Below, one piece after another: positions 42,225 to 55,737 of a DNA stretch of 64,000 nucleotides. Within the stretch, counting starts at the first letter, position 1; each line of letters opens with the position of its first letter. The position numbers and the translations under genes are program-made. The notes beneath the pieces are model-generated. The model ran no database searches. It was not told where the DNA came from and saw only the letters and a program-made list of their open reading frames with translations. Source of the DNA: Acidovorax sp. NCPPB 4044 (GTDB lineage Bacteria > Pseudomonadota > Gammaproteobacteria > Burkholderiales > Burkholderiaceae_C); assembly GCF_028069655.1 (NCBI RefSeq), contig NZ_JAMCOS010000001.1, positions 30,001 through 94,000 on the forward strand, written 5' to 3'.

Positions 42225-42410
42225 ATGTGGAAGATCGTCGTGGGCTTTATCGCGTTCGCAGCACTCTCGCTGTTCGTCATCATGAAAGCTGGAGACAAGG
42301 TGGACATGAGTGGCGAAAAGCACGGCGCCGATGCGATCCATGCACCTGAACCGGCCGCAGCGCCGGCCTCCGTTCCCGCGGTGCCGGCCAGCGCGGCCGC
42401 ATCCCGGTAA
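42225..42410 (+). CDS. Small single-pass membrane protein, unknown
   Basis: 61 residues behind a good AAGGAGA site. One hydrophobic helix at 4-20 (IVVGFIAFAALSLFVIM), then a short charged stretch KAGDKVDMSGEKHGA and an Ala/Pro-rich tail (about 43-61). It probably sits in the inner membrane with the tail outside. It lies between two terminators, so it is its own transcription unit. I do not recognise a family; similar small proteins often follow porin genes in this bacterial group, but that is recollection only. Confidence 0.7.
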   Translation: MWKIVVGFIAFAALSLFVIMKAGDKVDMSGEKHGADAIHAPEPAAAPASVPAVPASAAASR

Positions 42411-42450
42411 GCCGGCTGCGGCCTGCCGCCTGCCGGCAACGGCACCCGGA

Positions 42451-42487
42451 AAACACGAAGCCCGCTCGACGCGGGCTTCGTGTTTTC
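42451..42487. terminator. Bidirectional intrinsic terminator
   Basis: Perfect 15-bp stem AAACACGAAGCCCGC (42451-42465) with GCGGGCTTCGTGTTT (42471-42485) around a 5-base loop. A-rich left and T-rich right flanks let it serve the small membrane protein gene (+) and the substrate-binding protein gene (-). Confidence 0.93.
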
Positions 42488-42575
42488 TGAAGCATGTGCG
42501 CGCACCACAGCGCGCTGCAGAGGCTCCGCCATCGGCAAGCAGCCCCGACCCGGCGGCTGCCGAAGCCTGCCTGGT

Positions 42576-43703
42576 TCAGCGCCGGAACTTGCCGTCCGTG
42601 CCGATGATGGACAGGTCCGCGAAGTCAAGGCCGGTATGGTCTTCCGGGCTGAAGTTGACTTCGAGGCCGCCGATGTCGTATTTCTGGATTCCCTCCAGCG
42701 CGGCCAGCAGGCGTTCGCGCGTGGGCTTCGGTCCGGCGCGGCGCAGGCCTTCCACCAGCACCTTGGCGGCGGCCAGGCCTTCCAGCATCGCGGGGCTCAC
42801 TTCCTTGCCCTGGGCCTTGGCCAGTTCATGCGCCTCGCGCACGAGCGGGTAGTTCGTGGCCCGCTCGTTGGGGAACACCTGCGTCACGATGACGCCGCGC
42901 CCGTTCGTGCCCAACGCCTTGGCGAAGCCGGCCGAGGCGTTGTTGGAAAGCGTGACGAGCTGCGCGCTGGAGCCGGCGGCACGGAAGGCCGCGTAGCCGT
43001 CCACCGCGGCCACGCCCGACGCGATCATGAGCACGGCCTGGGCCTGCGACTGCACCACCTTGGGCGCGATGGCCGAGAAGTCGGGCTTGGCGCGCTCGAA
43101 GCGTTCCTGGAGCACGGGCTTGAGCTTGGCGGCGTCGAAGCCCTTCAGCGCGCCCGCGAGCCCGTCGCTGCCGAAGCTGTCGTCCGCAAGCACCACCGCG
43201 ATGCGGGTGATGCCCATCGAGGCCAGGTGGGAGATGGCCTTTTCGGCTTCGCGCTGGTAGGTGGCGCGGACGTTGAAGATCTGCCGGCGCACCGGGCGGT
43301 GGAGAACCATCGCGCCCGTGGATGGCCCCACGAGCGGAACGTCGAATTTCTCCAGCAGGGGAATGATGGCTTCCGTGTGCGGCGTGCCGCGCGTCAGGAA
43401 CATCGCCAGCACGTTCTGCTCTTCGATGAGCTTGCGCGCGTTGGCCAGCGTCTGCGCGGGTTCGAACTTGTCGTCGAGCGAGACCAGTTCTATCTTCTGG
43501 CCGTGCACGCCGCCCCGGGCGTTCACGGACTGCAGGTAGAGCTTGGCGCCTTCGGTGGTTTCCTGCACGCCGGCGGCCACCGGCCCGCTGAAGCCGGCCG
43601 TCTGCCCGATGAGCAGCTGGCTCCATGCGGGCGCGGTCCACAGGGAGGCCGCGGCCAGTGCCAGGACTGCAGCGGTTTTGTGCCAGGAAAGTGCCATGTT
43701 CAT
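42576..43703 (-). CDS. ABC transporter periplasmic binding protein (branched-chain amino acid type)
   Basis: 375 residues. Signal peptide about 1-28 (VLALAAASLWTAPAWSQ), then a Peripla_BP_6 two-lobe domain: LLIGQTAGFSGPVAAGVQETTEGAKLY, VLAMFLTRGTPHTEAIIPL, VPLVGPSTGAMVL, ITRIAVVLADDSFGSDGL. It captures a branched-chain amino acid, amide or aromatic acid for an inner-membrane ABC importer. No permease or ATPase gene is adjacent, so it may be an orphan binding protein or serve sensing. GGAGA precedes the ATG on the minus strand. Confidence 0.92.
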   Translation of the reverse strand: MNMALSWHKTAAVLALAAASLWTAPAWSQLLIGQTAGFSGPVAAGVQETTEGAKLYLQSVNARGGVHGQKIELVSLDDKFEPAQTLANARKLIEEQNVLAMFLTRGTPHTEAIIPLLEKFDVPLVGPSTGAMVLHRPVRRQIFNVRATYQREAEKAISHLASMGITRIAVVLADDSFGSDGLAGALKGFDAAKLKPVLQERFERAKPDFSAIAPKVVQSQAQAVLMIASGVAAVDGYAAFRAAGSSAQLVTLSNNASAGFAKALGTNGRGVIVTQVFPNERATNYPLVREAHELAKAQGKEVSPAMLEGLAAAKVLVEGLRRAGPKPTRERLLAALEGIQKYDIGGLEVNFSPEDHTGLDFADLSIIGTDGKFRR

Positions 43704-44038
43704 GATCTCCAGAGGCGGTCAGGTGACGATAAGGAAAGGGCGCTGCCCCGCGCATGCTTCGAATCCCATGCACCGGCACCGCTCGCCGGGGCACGCTGCG
43801 CCGCAAAGACGGCTTGAAGATCGCCCATTGACGCACTGGTGACAAGGGGTAACAACCCTCGGCCGTGCGCATCCCGCAGCGCGCGCGGCCCCTGCAATGC
43901 GGGCTTTCTGCCACGCGGAAGTGGCCTTGCCCGTTGTCAAAGGCGCCGTGCCCCCCATATGTATAAGCCCACGTCCGACCTCGGCGCGCCTTCGGCTCTT
44001 CCTAGAATGCCCGCCTCCCCCACCGAAAGATCCCCCCG
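43704..44038 (+). promoter_or_regulatory. Divergent intergenic region before uvrA
   Basis: 335 bases with no gene. A plausible uvrA promoter is TTGTCA (43934-43939), 18 bases, TATGTA (43958-43963). I did not find a canonical LexA box of the CTGT-N8-ACAG form. An apparent T-arm-like TTCGAATCCC near 43760 is not part of a tRNA. Confidence 0.35.
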
Positions 44039-49924
<5,886 letters not shown>

Positions 49925-49967
49925 CGGAGCGCAGGGCGGGGCAGGGCTGCGGCCGCCGCTCTGTCTG

Positions 49968-50861
49968 TCAGACGAAGGAGTTGGCGCGCCCGCTCCGGAT
50001 GGCCTCGAGCATGCGCTCGTAGAGGGCCTTGACCCGGGCATAGGCCTCCCGGTCGCCGCGCAGCGCGGCGGCCACGTAGTCCTCGCGGCTGGCGGCGCAC
50101 TCGAAACCGTTGGCGCAGCGGATCAGCAGGTCCCAGTCGGTGGCGCGGGTGCAGTCCAGCCCCAGCCCGCAGGGCAGCAGGTAGAAGGCCAGTTCCACGC
50201 TGGCATCCGGCGACTCCGGGTAGAACGCGCCGTCGAACCGGTAGCCCCGCGCACCCGTGCGCGGGTCCGTCTGGATGGCGATGCGCGAAGCGACGTCCTG
50301 CACGAGCAGCGGATCGCCGGCCGCCATCATGTCGAACAGCAGCGACTTGCGGCGCTGCGGGTCCTGGTAGGTGGCGGTGCCGGCATGCGCCGCCATGGCC
50401 AGCAGCGGATCCTTGCGCTGCAGGCCCGTGGCCACGTGCCGGGCGATGCGTTCGTCCGCCATGTCGTCCTCGGACAGCCCGGCGCAGCGCTGGCGCAGGG
50501 TCTCCGCGGCTGCGGGCGCCGCGCCGCGGGGCGGCTCGCTCCCGGCCACCGCGCGGCCCGGCGTCGTGGCGGGCGCCGCCGCGAGCACGCTGCGGCACTT
50601 GCGCAGCACCTGCGTGGCATAGAACACCCCGCCGGCCTCGGGCCGCTCCAGCGCCTGCCGCACGAATCCGCCCAGGCCGCCTTCCTGGTTGAAGGCCTGC
50701 ACGAGGTCCGCCGACAGCGCGCGGCCACCCGCCAAGGGCACTGGATCCGCGCCGTGGGCCGGCGGTTCTTCGGGCGTGCGGGCCTGCAACAGCCCCACTC
50801 CCGCCGCGAACAGAAGGAGGGCGGACGCCAGCCCCAGCCAATGGGTCGTGCGGAGTTTCAT
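49968..50861 (-). CDS. Exported or membrane-anchored protein of unknown function
   Basis: 297 residues. An N-terminal hydrophobic helix (HWLGLASALLLFAAGVGLL, 6-25) acts as signal anchor or signal peptide. The rest is helical and has four cysteines in the last third (LLPCGLGLDC, IRCANGFECA), probably two disulfides in the periplasm. No catalytic motif is recognisable. It is the last gene of a minus-strand set with two small exported paralogues and an amidase remnant, separated from them by 107 bases. It could belong to the same toxin/immunity locus or be an unrelated conserved periplasmic protein. Confidence 0.75.
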   Translation of the reverse strand: MKLRTTHWLGLASALLLFAAGVGLLQARTPEEPPAHGADPVPLAGGRALSADLVQAFNQEGGLGGFVRQALERPEAGGVFYATQVLRKCRSVLAAAPATTPGRAVAGSEPPRGAAPAAAETLRQRCAGLSEDDMADERIARHVATGLQRKDPLLAMAAHAGTATYQDPQRRKSLLFDMMAAGDPLLVQDVASRIAIQTDPRTGARGYRFDGAFYPESPDASVELAFYLLPCGLGLDCTRATDWDLLIRCANGFECAASREDYVAAALRGDREAYARVKALYERMLEAIRSGRANSFV

Positions 50862-50968
50862 GGGGATCTATTGAAGGTGGAGTGCGGAAGGCTTCGCCGT
50901 TGCCGGGCGAAGCGTTGGGTGGTTTTGCGAGCTTCGGAGCGCATGGGCGGTCGGTGCGGTCTGGGCGG

Positions 50969-51448
50969 TCATTTCGCAGCCCGGGCCCGGAAGCCGCGGC
51001 CGAGGATGCCTTCGCAGGAGTCGCAGAAGAAGTAGCGCGTGCGGCCGTTCTGTTCGAGAGCGCCCCATCCCGTCGCTTCATCCAGCGAGAGGCGGCCTGT
51101 GCCTCCCGGGCGGAAGTGGACTTCTGCCTGCGCTTCGCAGTCCTTCAGATCGAGGCTGTGCCGGTATTCGTCCGCGGTGCCTTCCTGTGCCCTGTTCCAG
51201 AAATGGCGGACGCGCGCTGCGTCGATCACTCTTCCAGAGCAATCGGCATCGCTGCCGTAGGCGGGCTGGGCATCGGGGGTGTGGATCACGATCTTCCGGA
51301 GCACCGGCTTTGCCGGAGGCGCTGCGTGTGGAGCCGGGGCGACTGCTCCTGCCAGTCCGGCGTGTGCGACGGTCTGGACGCCCAGCAGGCTTCCTGCAAC
51401 AAGTGCGAGCAGCCTCGTGGAGCGCAAGCCGTGGCATGGCTGCTTCAC
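50969..51448 (-). CDS. Small exported protein, probable orphan immunity protein (paralogue 2)
   Basis: 159 residues from a GTG that overlaps the previous stop (GTGA). Signal peptide about 1-30 (RLLALVAGSLLGVQTVAHA). The mature domain of about 90 residues starts at YGSDADCSGRVIDAARVRHFW and ends TRYFFCDSCEGILGRGF; it has four conserved cysteines. Over 88 aligned positions it shares about 58 identities with the next protein upstream, so the two arose by duplication. Being periplasmic, paired and directly behind a peptidoglycan-amidase toxin remnant, it is best read as an immunity protein. That function is inferred. Confidence 0.7.
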   Translation of the reverse strand: MKQPCHGLRSTRLLALVAGSLLGVQTVAHAGLAGAVAPAPHAAPPAKPVLRKIVIHTPDAQPAYGSDADCSGRVIDAARVRHFWNRAQEGTADEYRHSLDLKDCEAQAEVHFRPGGTGRLSLDEATGWGALEQNGRTRYFFCDSCEGILGRGFRARAAK

Positions 51449-51897
51449 TTCAGCGGACTTTCATGGAAGCCGCGGCCGAGGATGCCTTCGCAGGAGGCGC
51501 AGAAGAAATAGCGTGTCCGGCCCTTCCACTCGAGGACGCCCCATCCCGTGGCGTCGTGGAGATGCAAGGTTCCTCGCGTTCCTGCCTTGAGATGCAGCAC
51601 GGCCTGGGCCGCGCAGTCCGCCAGGTCCGCGCCGTGCTGGAAGTTGTCTGCGGTGCTCTCGACAGCGTGCGTCCAGAAATGCCGGATGCGCTTCGCATCG
51701 ACCACGAGGCCGGAGCAGTCGGCATCGCTGCCGGGAATCGGCTTCACCGGGCGTTTGAGGTCGATGCGCGCCAGCGGGCCGATGGCCTGGGCGGGCGCGG
51801 CGGCATCGGTGCCCTGGGCATGGGCCCACAGCGGAGACAGGACCAGGGCAGCGGCGGCCGCCGCCCGAAGGGCAGTTCGGCGGACGCTCATTGCCAT
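51445..51897 (-). CDS. Small exported protein, probable immunity protein (paralogue 1)
   Basis: 150 residues from ATG 51897 (a second in-frame ATG at 51891 overlaps the amidase-remnant stop as ATGA). Signal peptide about 1-27 (RAAAAAALVLSPLWAHAQ). The mature domain has SDADCSGLVVDAKRIRHFWTH, DCAAQAVLHLKAG, DATGWGVLEW and RTRYFFCASCEGILGRGF. It matches the paralogue encoded directly downstream and is translationally coupled to both neighbours. Periplasmic location fits protection against a cell-wall amidase delivered by a type VI secretion system. No named family is recognised. Confidence 0.72.
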   Translation of the reverse strand: MAMSVRRTALRAAAAAALVLSPLWAHAQGTDAAAPAQAIGPLARIDLKRPVKPIPGSDADCSGLVVDAKRIRHFWTHAVESTADNFQHGADLADCAAQAVLHLKAGTRGTLHLHDATGWGVLEWKGRTRYFFCASCEGILGRGFHESPLK

Positions 51898-52139
51898 GCT
51901 GCCGTGGAGGCCTCGGTCCGGTTCTTGTAGCTGACGTCGGGGTGGCGGTGGATCTCCGCCTTCGGGACCGCAAGCGCCTGGGTCAGTTGGTCGAAGACGG
52001 CGGCTTCCGTCGGCGTGTTGGTCTGGTGCACCACGATGCCGTTGACCTTGTCCATCCGGCCCCGTTCGATTTTCGGTTCTCGCCGGGCGATGATGCGCGC
52101 GTCCTGGATCACCATTCCCTGCGGATCGATGGTCAGCAT
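51888..52139 (-). pseudogene. Peptidoglycan amidase effector with internal deletion
   Basis: 83 residues behind a strong GGGAGGAA site. Residues 1-52 match the N-terminus of secreted N-acetylmuramoyl-L-alanine amidases of the Amidase_2/PGRP fold (MDKVNGIVVHQTNTPT contains the first zinc-ligand histidine). Residues 53-83 (LTQALAVPKAEIHRHPDVSYKNRTEAST) match their C-terminal end. The middle of about 150 residues with the other zinc ligand and substrate groove is missing, yet the frame is kept. The product cannot be active. Related full-length genes are linked to type VI secretion loci (recalled). The downstream immunity-like genes remain intact. Confidence 0.72.
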
Positions 52140-52343
52140 GTCGATTCCTCCCTGTGGGGCGGGAATCTAATCGGGCGTTGCGGGCAATGCTGTAAGCAAA
52201 GGTTCGCCTCGGGGCTCCCGAGAGCGCGGTGCGCATCCGCACGCGTTCTCCACCATCTGCACAAATCGCACACAAACGCTCGATAGTCGATCAAGGTTGG
52301 CTGCTCAGACTCCGCCCCATTCTGTTTGCGGAGTTTTTCTTCC

Positions 52344-53720
52344 ATGACCTTCGATGCTGCCCAGCTCCTCGCGGACGAAGCAAAGTACTGCTCGTTCGGC
52401 GACACCGTCCACTACGTGAATCCGCCGAAGATCTTCACGGGCTGCAATGGCAGCTACATGCTGGACGCGCAGGGCACGCCCTACCTCGATCTGCAGATGT
52501 GGTACTCGGCCGTGAACTTCGGCTACAAGAACGAGCGCCTGGAGAACGTGCTCCGCCAGCAGCTCGATACCCTGCCGCAGATCGCCAGCCAGTACCTGCA
52601 CCCCACCAAGATCGAACTGGCCAAAACCATCGCGCAGGATGCCGAGGCCAAGTGGGGACGTCCGGGCCGCGTGCATTTCAACGTGGGCGGCGCGCAGGCC
52701 ATCGAGGATTCGCTCAAGGTGGTGCGCAACGCCACCAACGGCAAGAGCCTGATGTTCGCCTTCGAGGGCGGCTACCACGGGCGCACGCTGGGCGCCTCCA
52801 GCATCACGTCGAGCTACCGCTACCGCCGCCGCTTCGGCCATTTCGGCGACCGTGCGCAGTTCCTGCCCTTCCCGTACCCGTTCCGCCGCCCCAAGGGCAT
52901 GACGGCCGAGGAATACGCCGATTCGCTGGTGAGCGATTTCGCGCGCAAGTTCGAGAACGAATACCACGCCGTGTGGGACCCCAAAACCCGCCAGTGCGAG
53001 TACGCTGCCTTCTATATCGAGCCCATCCAGGGCACGGGCGGCTACGTGATCCCGCCGGCCAACTATTTCAAGGGCATCAAGAAGGTGCTCGACGAGCACG
53101 GCGTGCTGCTGGTGGTCGATGAAATCCAGATGGGTTTCTGGCGCACCGGCAAGCTGTGGTCCATCGAGAACTTCGGCGTGCAGCCCGACGTGCTGGTCTT
53201 CGCCAAGGCGCTGACCAACGGCCTCAATGCGCTGTCCGGCCTGTGGGCGCGCGAGGAACTCATCAACCCGACCATCTTCCCGCCGGGCTCCACGCACAGC
53301 ACCTTCGCATCCAACCCGCTGGGCACGGCGCTGGGCCTGGAAGTGATGAAGATGACGCACGAGGTGGACTTCGGCAAGCAGGTCTGCGACAGCGGCGCCT
53401 ACTTCCTCGAAGGCCTGCGCGATCTGCAGAAGCGCCACAAGGAAATCGGCGATGTGGACGGCCTGGGCCTGGCGCTGCGCGCGGAGATCTGCACCGACGA
53501 CGGCTTCACGCCCAACCGCGCGCTGCTGGACAAGATGGTGGACATGGGCCTGGAAGGCACGCTGGAGTACCAGGGCCAGAAGCGCGGCCTGGTGCTGGAC
53601 GTGGGCGGCTACTACAAGAACGTGATCACCTTCGCGCCGTCGCTGATGATCTCGCGCGCCGAGATCGACGAGGCCATGGTGCTGCTCGACCAGCTCCTCA
53701 CGCGCGCCAAGCGCAGCTGA
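52344..53720 (+). CDS. Class III PLP-dependent aminotransferase
   Basis: 458 residues. PLP-binding Lys288 in VLVFAKALTNGLNALSG, the Asp of LLVVDEIQMGFWRTG that holds the pyridine nitrogen, and phosphate-binding VGGAQAIEDSLKVVRN and GGYHGRTLGAS are all present. Of the omega-amino-acid/diamine transaminase fold (ornithine, GABA, beta-alanine and similar donors). It starts the + strand operon and is followed after 5 bases by an acyltransferase-like gene. The ATG at 52344 gives the usual N-terminus. Substrate unknown. Confidence 0.92.
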   Translation: MTFDAAQLLADEAKYCSFGDTVHYVNPPKIFTGCNGSYMLDAQGTPYLDLQMWYSAVNFGYKNERLENVLRQQLDTLPQIASQYLHPTKIELAKTIAQDAEAKWGRPGRVHFNVGGAQAIEDSLKVVRNATNGKSLMFAFEGGYHGRTLGASSITSSYRYRRRFGHFGDRAQFLPFPYPFRRPKGMTAEEYADSLVSDFARKFENEYHAVWDPKTRQCEYAAFYIEPIQGTGGYVIPPANYFKGIKKVLDEHGVLLVVDEIQMGFWRTGKLWSIENFGVQPDVLVFAKALTNGLNALSGLWAREELINPTIFPPGSTHSTFASNPLGTALGLEVMKMTHEVDFGKQVCDSGAYFLEGLRDLQKRHKEIGDVDGLGLALRAEICTDDGFTPNRALLDKMVDMGLEGTLEYQGQKRGLVLDVGGYYKNVITFAPSLMISRAEIDEAMVLLDQLLTRAKRS

Positions 53721-53725
53721 GCCAC

Positions 53726-54799
53726 ATGCGCTGGCGCAACCGGCTGGAGCCGCCGTCGCTCGTGGAGCATGCGCGCGCGCATCCGCCGGAAGGTTTCGCC
53801 TGTCTGGAAGGCGTGCCGGCACCCGCTTTCTCGGCGCCGTTCGATCTGCTGACGACGGCGGACGACGCGCTCAAGGCGCGGCTGCGCACCTGGCCGATGT
53901 TCGCGCGCTGGTCCCGCTGGCTGCGCGTGCGCACGGCCTTCATCGGTGCGACGGTGACCGAATACGCCCCCTTGCCAGCGGACGGAATCACTCCCGCGGT
54001 GCTGGCCGCGGCCGTGCGCCAGGGGCCGGGCCGCAGCCATGCGCTCGCGATCGTGAAGGACATTCCGCAGGATTCTCCGCTGCTGGACGATGCCGACAAC
54101 GTCTTCGCGCAGCGCCTGGCCGATGCCTGCGTGGCCCAGGGATTCGTGCTGGTGGAAGGGCAGGCACTGGCCTATGTGCCCATCGACTTCACGGGCGTGG
54201 ACGAGTACCTGGCGCGCCTGTCCGCGAGCCGCCGCAGCAACCTCCGGCGCAAGCTGCGGAGCCGCGCGGCGCTGTGCATCGAGCGCGTACCCACCGGCAA
54301 GGCCTTTGCCGATGAAGCGCGCGTGGATGCGTATTACGCGCTCTACGAGGGCGTGCATGCGCAGAGCGAAGTGCATTTCGACCGGCTGACGCGCAGCTTT
54401 TTTGCTGCGCTGCTGCGCGACGGCACCAGCGGCGGCATCGCCTTCGAGTACCGACACGCCGAATCCGGCGCGCTGCTGGGCTGGAACCTGTGCTACGAGC
54501 ACGGCGGCCGCCTCGTGGACAAGTACATCGGCCTGTCCTACCCCGCCGCGCGCGAGGTCAACCTGTATTTCGTGAGCTGGATGGTCAATCTGGAATATGC
54601 GGTCGAGCGCGGGCTGACCCACTACATCGCGGGCTGGACCGATCCGGAAGTCAAGCGCAGCCTGGGCGCGCGTTTCACCTGGACGCGCCACGCCGTGCAT
54701 GTGCGCAATCCGCTGCTGCGCGCACTGGCCCGGCGGTTCGCCGGGCACTTCGAGAGCGACAGCCACTGGCGCGCGCAGGCGGAGGGCCGCAACGCATGA
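53726..54799 (+). CDS. GNAT/FemAB-like N-acyltransferase
   Basis: 357 residues. The C-terminal half has the GNAT_acetyltr_2/FemAB-like signature: LARLSASRRSNLRRKLRSRA, an acidic helix with YYALYEGVHAQSEVHFDRLTRSFF, then GLSYPAAREVNLYFVSWMVNLEYAVERGL, the layout seen in peptidoglycan-bridge or polyamine-conjugating acyltransferases. The N-terminal 100 residues are less typical. It ends with ATGA overlapping the next gene. It could attach an acyl or aminoacyl group to the amine product of its PLP-enzyme neighbours; substrate unknown. Confidence 0.75.
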   Translation: MRWRNRLEPPSLVEHARAHPPEGFACLEGVPAPAFSAPFDLLTTADDALKARLRTWPMFARWSRWLRVRTAFIGATVTEYAPLPADGITPAVLAAAVRQGPGRSHALAIVKDIPQDSPLLDDADNVFAQRLADACVAQGFVLVEGQALAYVPIDFTGVDEYLARLSASRRSNLRRKLRSRAALCIERVPTGKAFADEARVDAYYALYEGVHAQSEVHFDRLTRSFFAALLRDGTSGGIAFEYRHAESGALLGWNLCYEHGGRLVDKYIGLSYPAAREVNLYFVSWMVNLEYAVERGLTHYIAGWTDPEVKRSLGARFTWTRHAVHVRNPLLRALARRFAGHFESDSHWRAQAEGRNA

Positions 54800-55704
54800 G
54801 CGATCCTCAGATCCCTCCCGTGGTGCTGGACCTCGATGGCTCGGTGGGCCCCTTGCCCGGCGAAGTGCGGCTGCCCCTGGCGCAGGCGTGGCAGGAGCGG
54901 CTGCGCTTCGGCTGCGGCCTGCGCGCCCTGGCCGAATTCCGCGCGGCGCTCGAGGCCGGCATGCCGCCCGTTCGCGCACACGGCACCGTGTTCTTCGGCA
55001 GCGGCGATTTCCACCACCTGAGCTGGCCTCTGATCGAGCGCTGCATCGCCGCGCACGGCTTCTCGCGCGAGCGGCCCCTGCGCATCGTGGTGCTCGACAA
55101 CCACCCCGACAACATGCGCTTTCCGTTCGGGGTGCACTGCGGATCATGGGTGCGGCGCGTGGCCATGCTGCCCCCGGCGGCGCACGTCCACGTGGTGGGC
55201 ATCACTTCGAACGACATCGGTGGCGGGCATGCGTGGGAAAACTACCTCGGCCCCTTGCGCGCCGGCCGGCTCACCTACTGGAGCTGCGGCGTGGACACCG
55301 GCTGGGCCCGCTGGCTCGGCATCGCCGACAGGTTCCGCAGCTTTCCCGACCTGGACGCGCTCACCGGAGAGCTGGCGCGCTTCCTCGCGCGGGATACCGC
55401 GCCCACCTACCTCAGCATCGACAAGGATGTGTTCTCCCCGCGCGTGGTCCGCACCAACTGGGACCAGGGCGACCTGGAGACGCGCCATGCGGCAGCCGTG
55501 ATCGGCAGCCTGCGGGGCCACATCGTCGGCAGCGACGTGACGGGCGACGTCTCGACCCACCGGTATGCGACGGCGTGGAAGCGCTGGCTCAGCGCCGGCG
55601 ACGGGCAGCAGACCGGTGAGGAACCTGCCGAACTGCCGGCGTGGCAGGCTGCGCAGGCGGCCTTCAACGTGTGGCTGCTGGGCCTGCTGGACGCGGACGA
55701 CTGA
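54796..55704 (+). CDS. Arginase/ureohydrolase-fold protein
   Basis: 302 residues. The metal-site pattern of ureohydrolases is kept in modified form: GSGDFHHLS (His), VVLDNHPDN (D-x-H-x-D) and SIDKDVFSP (D-x-D). The order and spacing match arginase/agmatinase/deacetylase folds, with Mn expected. The surrounding sequence is unlike true arginases, which keep DAHxD and DxDxxDP strictly; here the last Asp is Ser. It may hydrolyse a guanidine, amidine or N-formyl/acyl group on a pathway intermediate. It overlaps the acyltransferase gene by four bases and ends 33 bases before the facing operon. Confidence 0.8.
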   Translation: MSDPQIPPVVLDLDGSVGPLPGEVRLPLAQAWQERLRFGCGLRALAEFRAALEAGMPPVRAHGTVFFGSGDFHHLSWPLIERCIAAHGFSRERPLRIVVLDNHPDNMRFPFGVHCGSWVRRVAMLPPAAHVHVVGITSNDIGGGHAWENYLGPLRAGRLTYWSCGVDTGWARWLGIADRFRSFPDLDALTGELARFLARDTAPTYLSIDKDVFSPRVVRTNWDQGDLETRHAAAVIGSLRGHIVGSDVTGDVSTHRYATAWKRWLSAGDGQQTGEEPAELPAWQAAQAAFNVWLLGLLDADD

Positions 55705-55737
55705 CGCGCCAGGCGCGCAGCGTGCCGTGTGGGCTTC

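Noticed and set aside
43756..43790. TTCGAATCCC resembling a tRNA T-arm
   Set aside because: The five bases on either side do not pair as a T-stem and no acceptor or anticodon arms are nearby.
52133..52405. Minus-strand frame across the aminotransferase start (90 codons)
   Set aside because: It overlaps the real ATG and ribosome-binding region of the aminotransferase and has no family resemblance.
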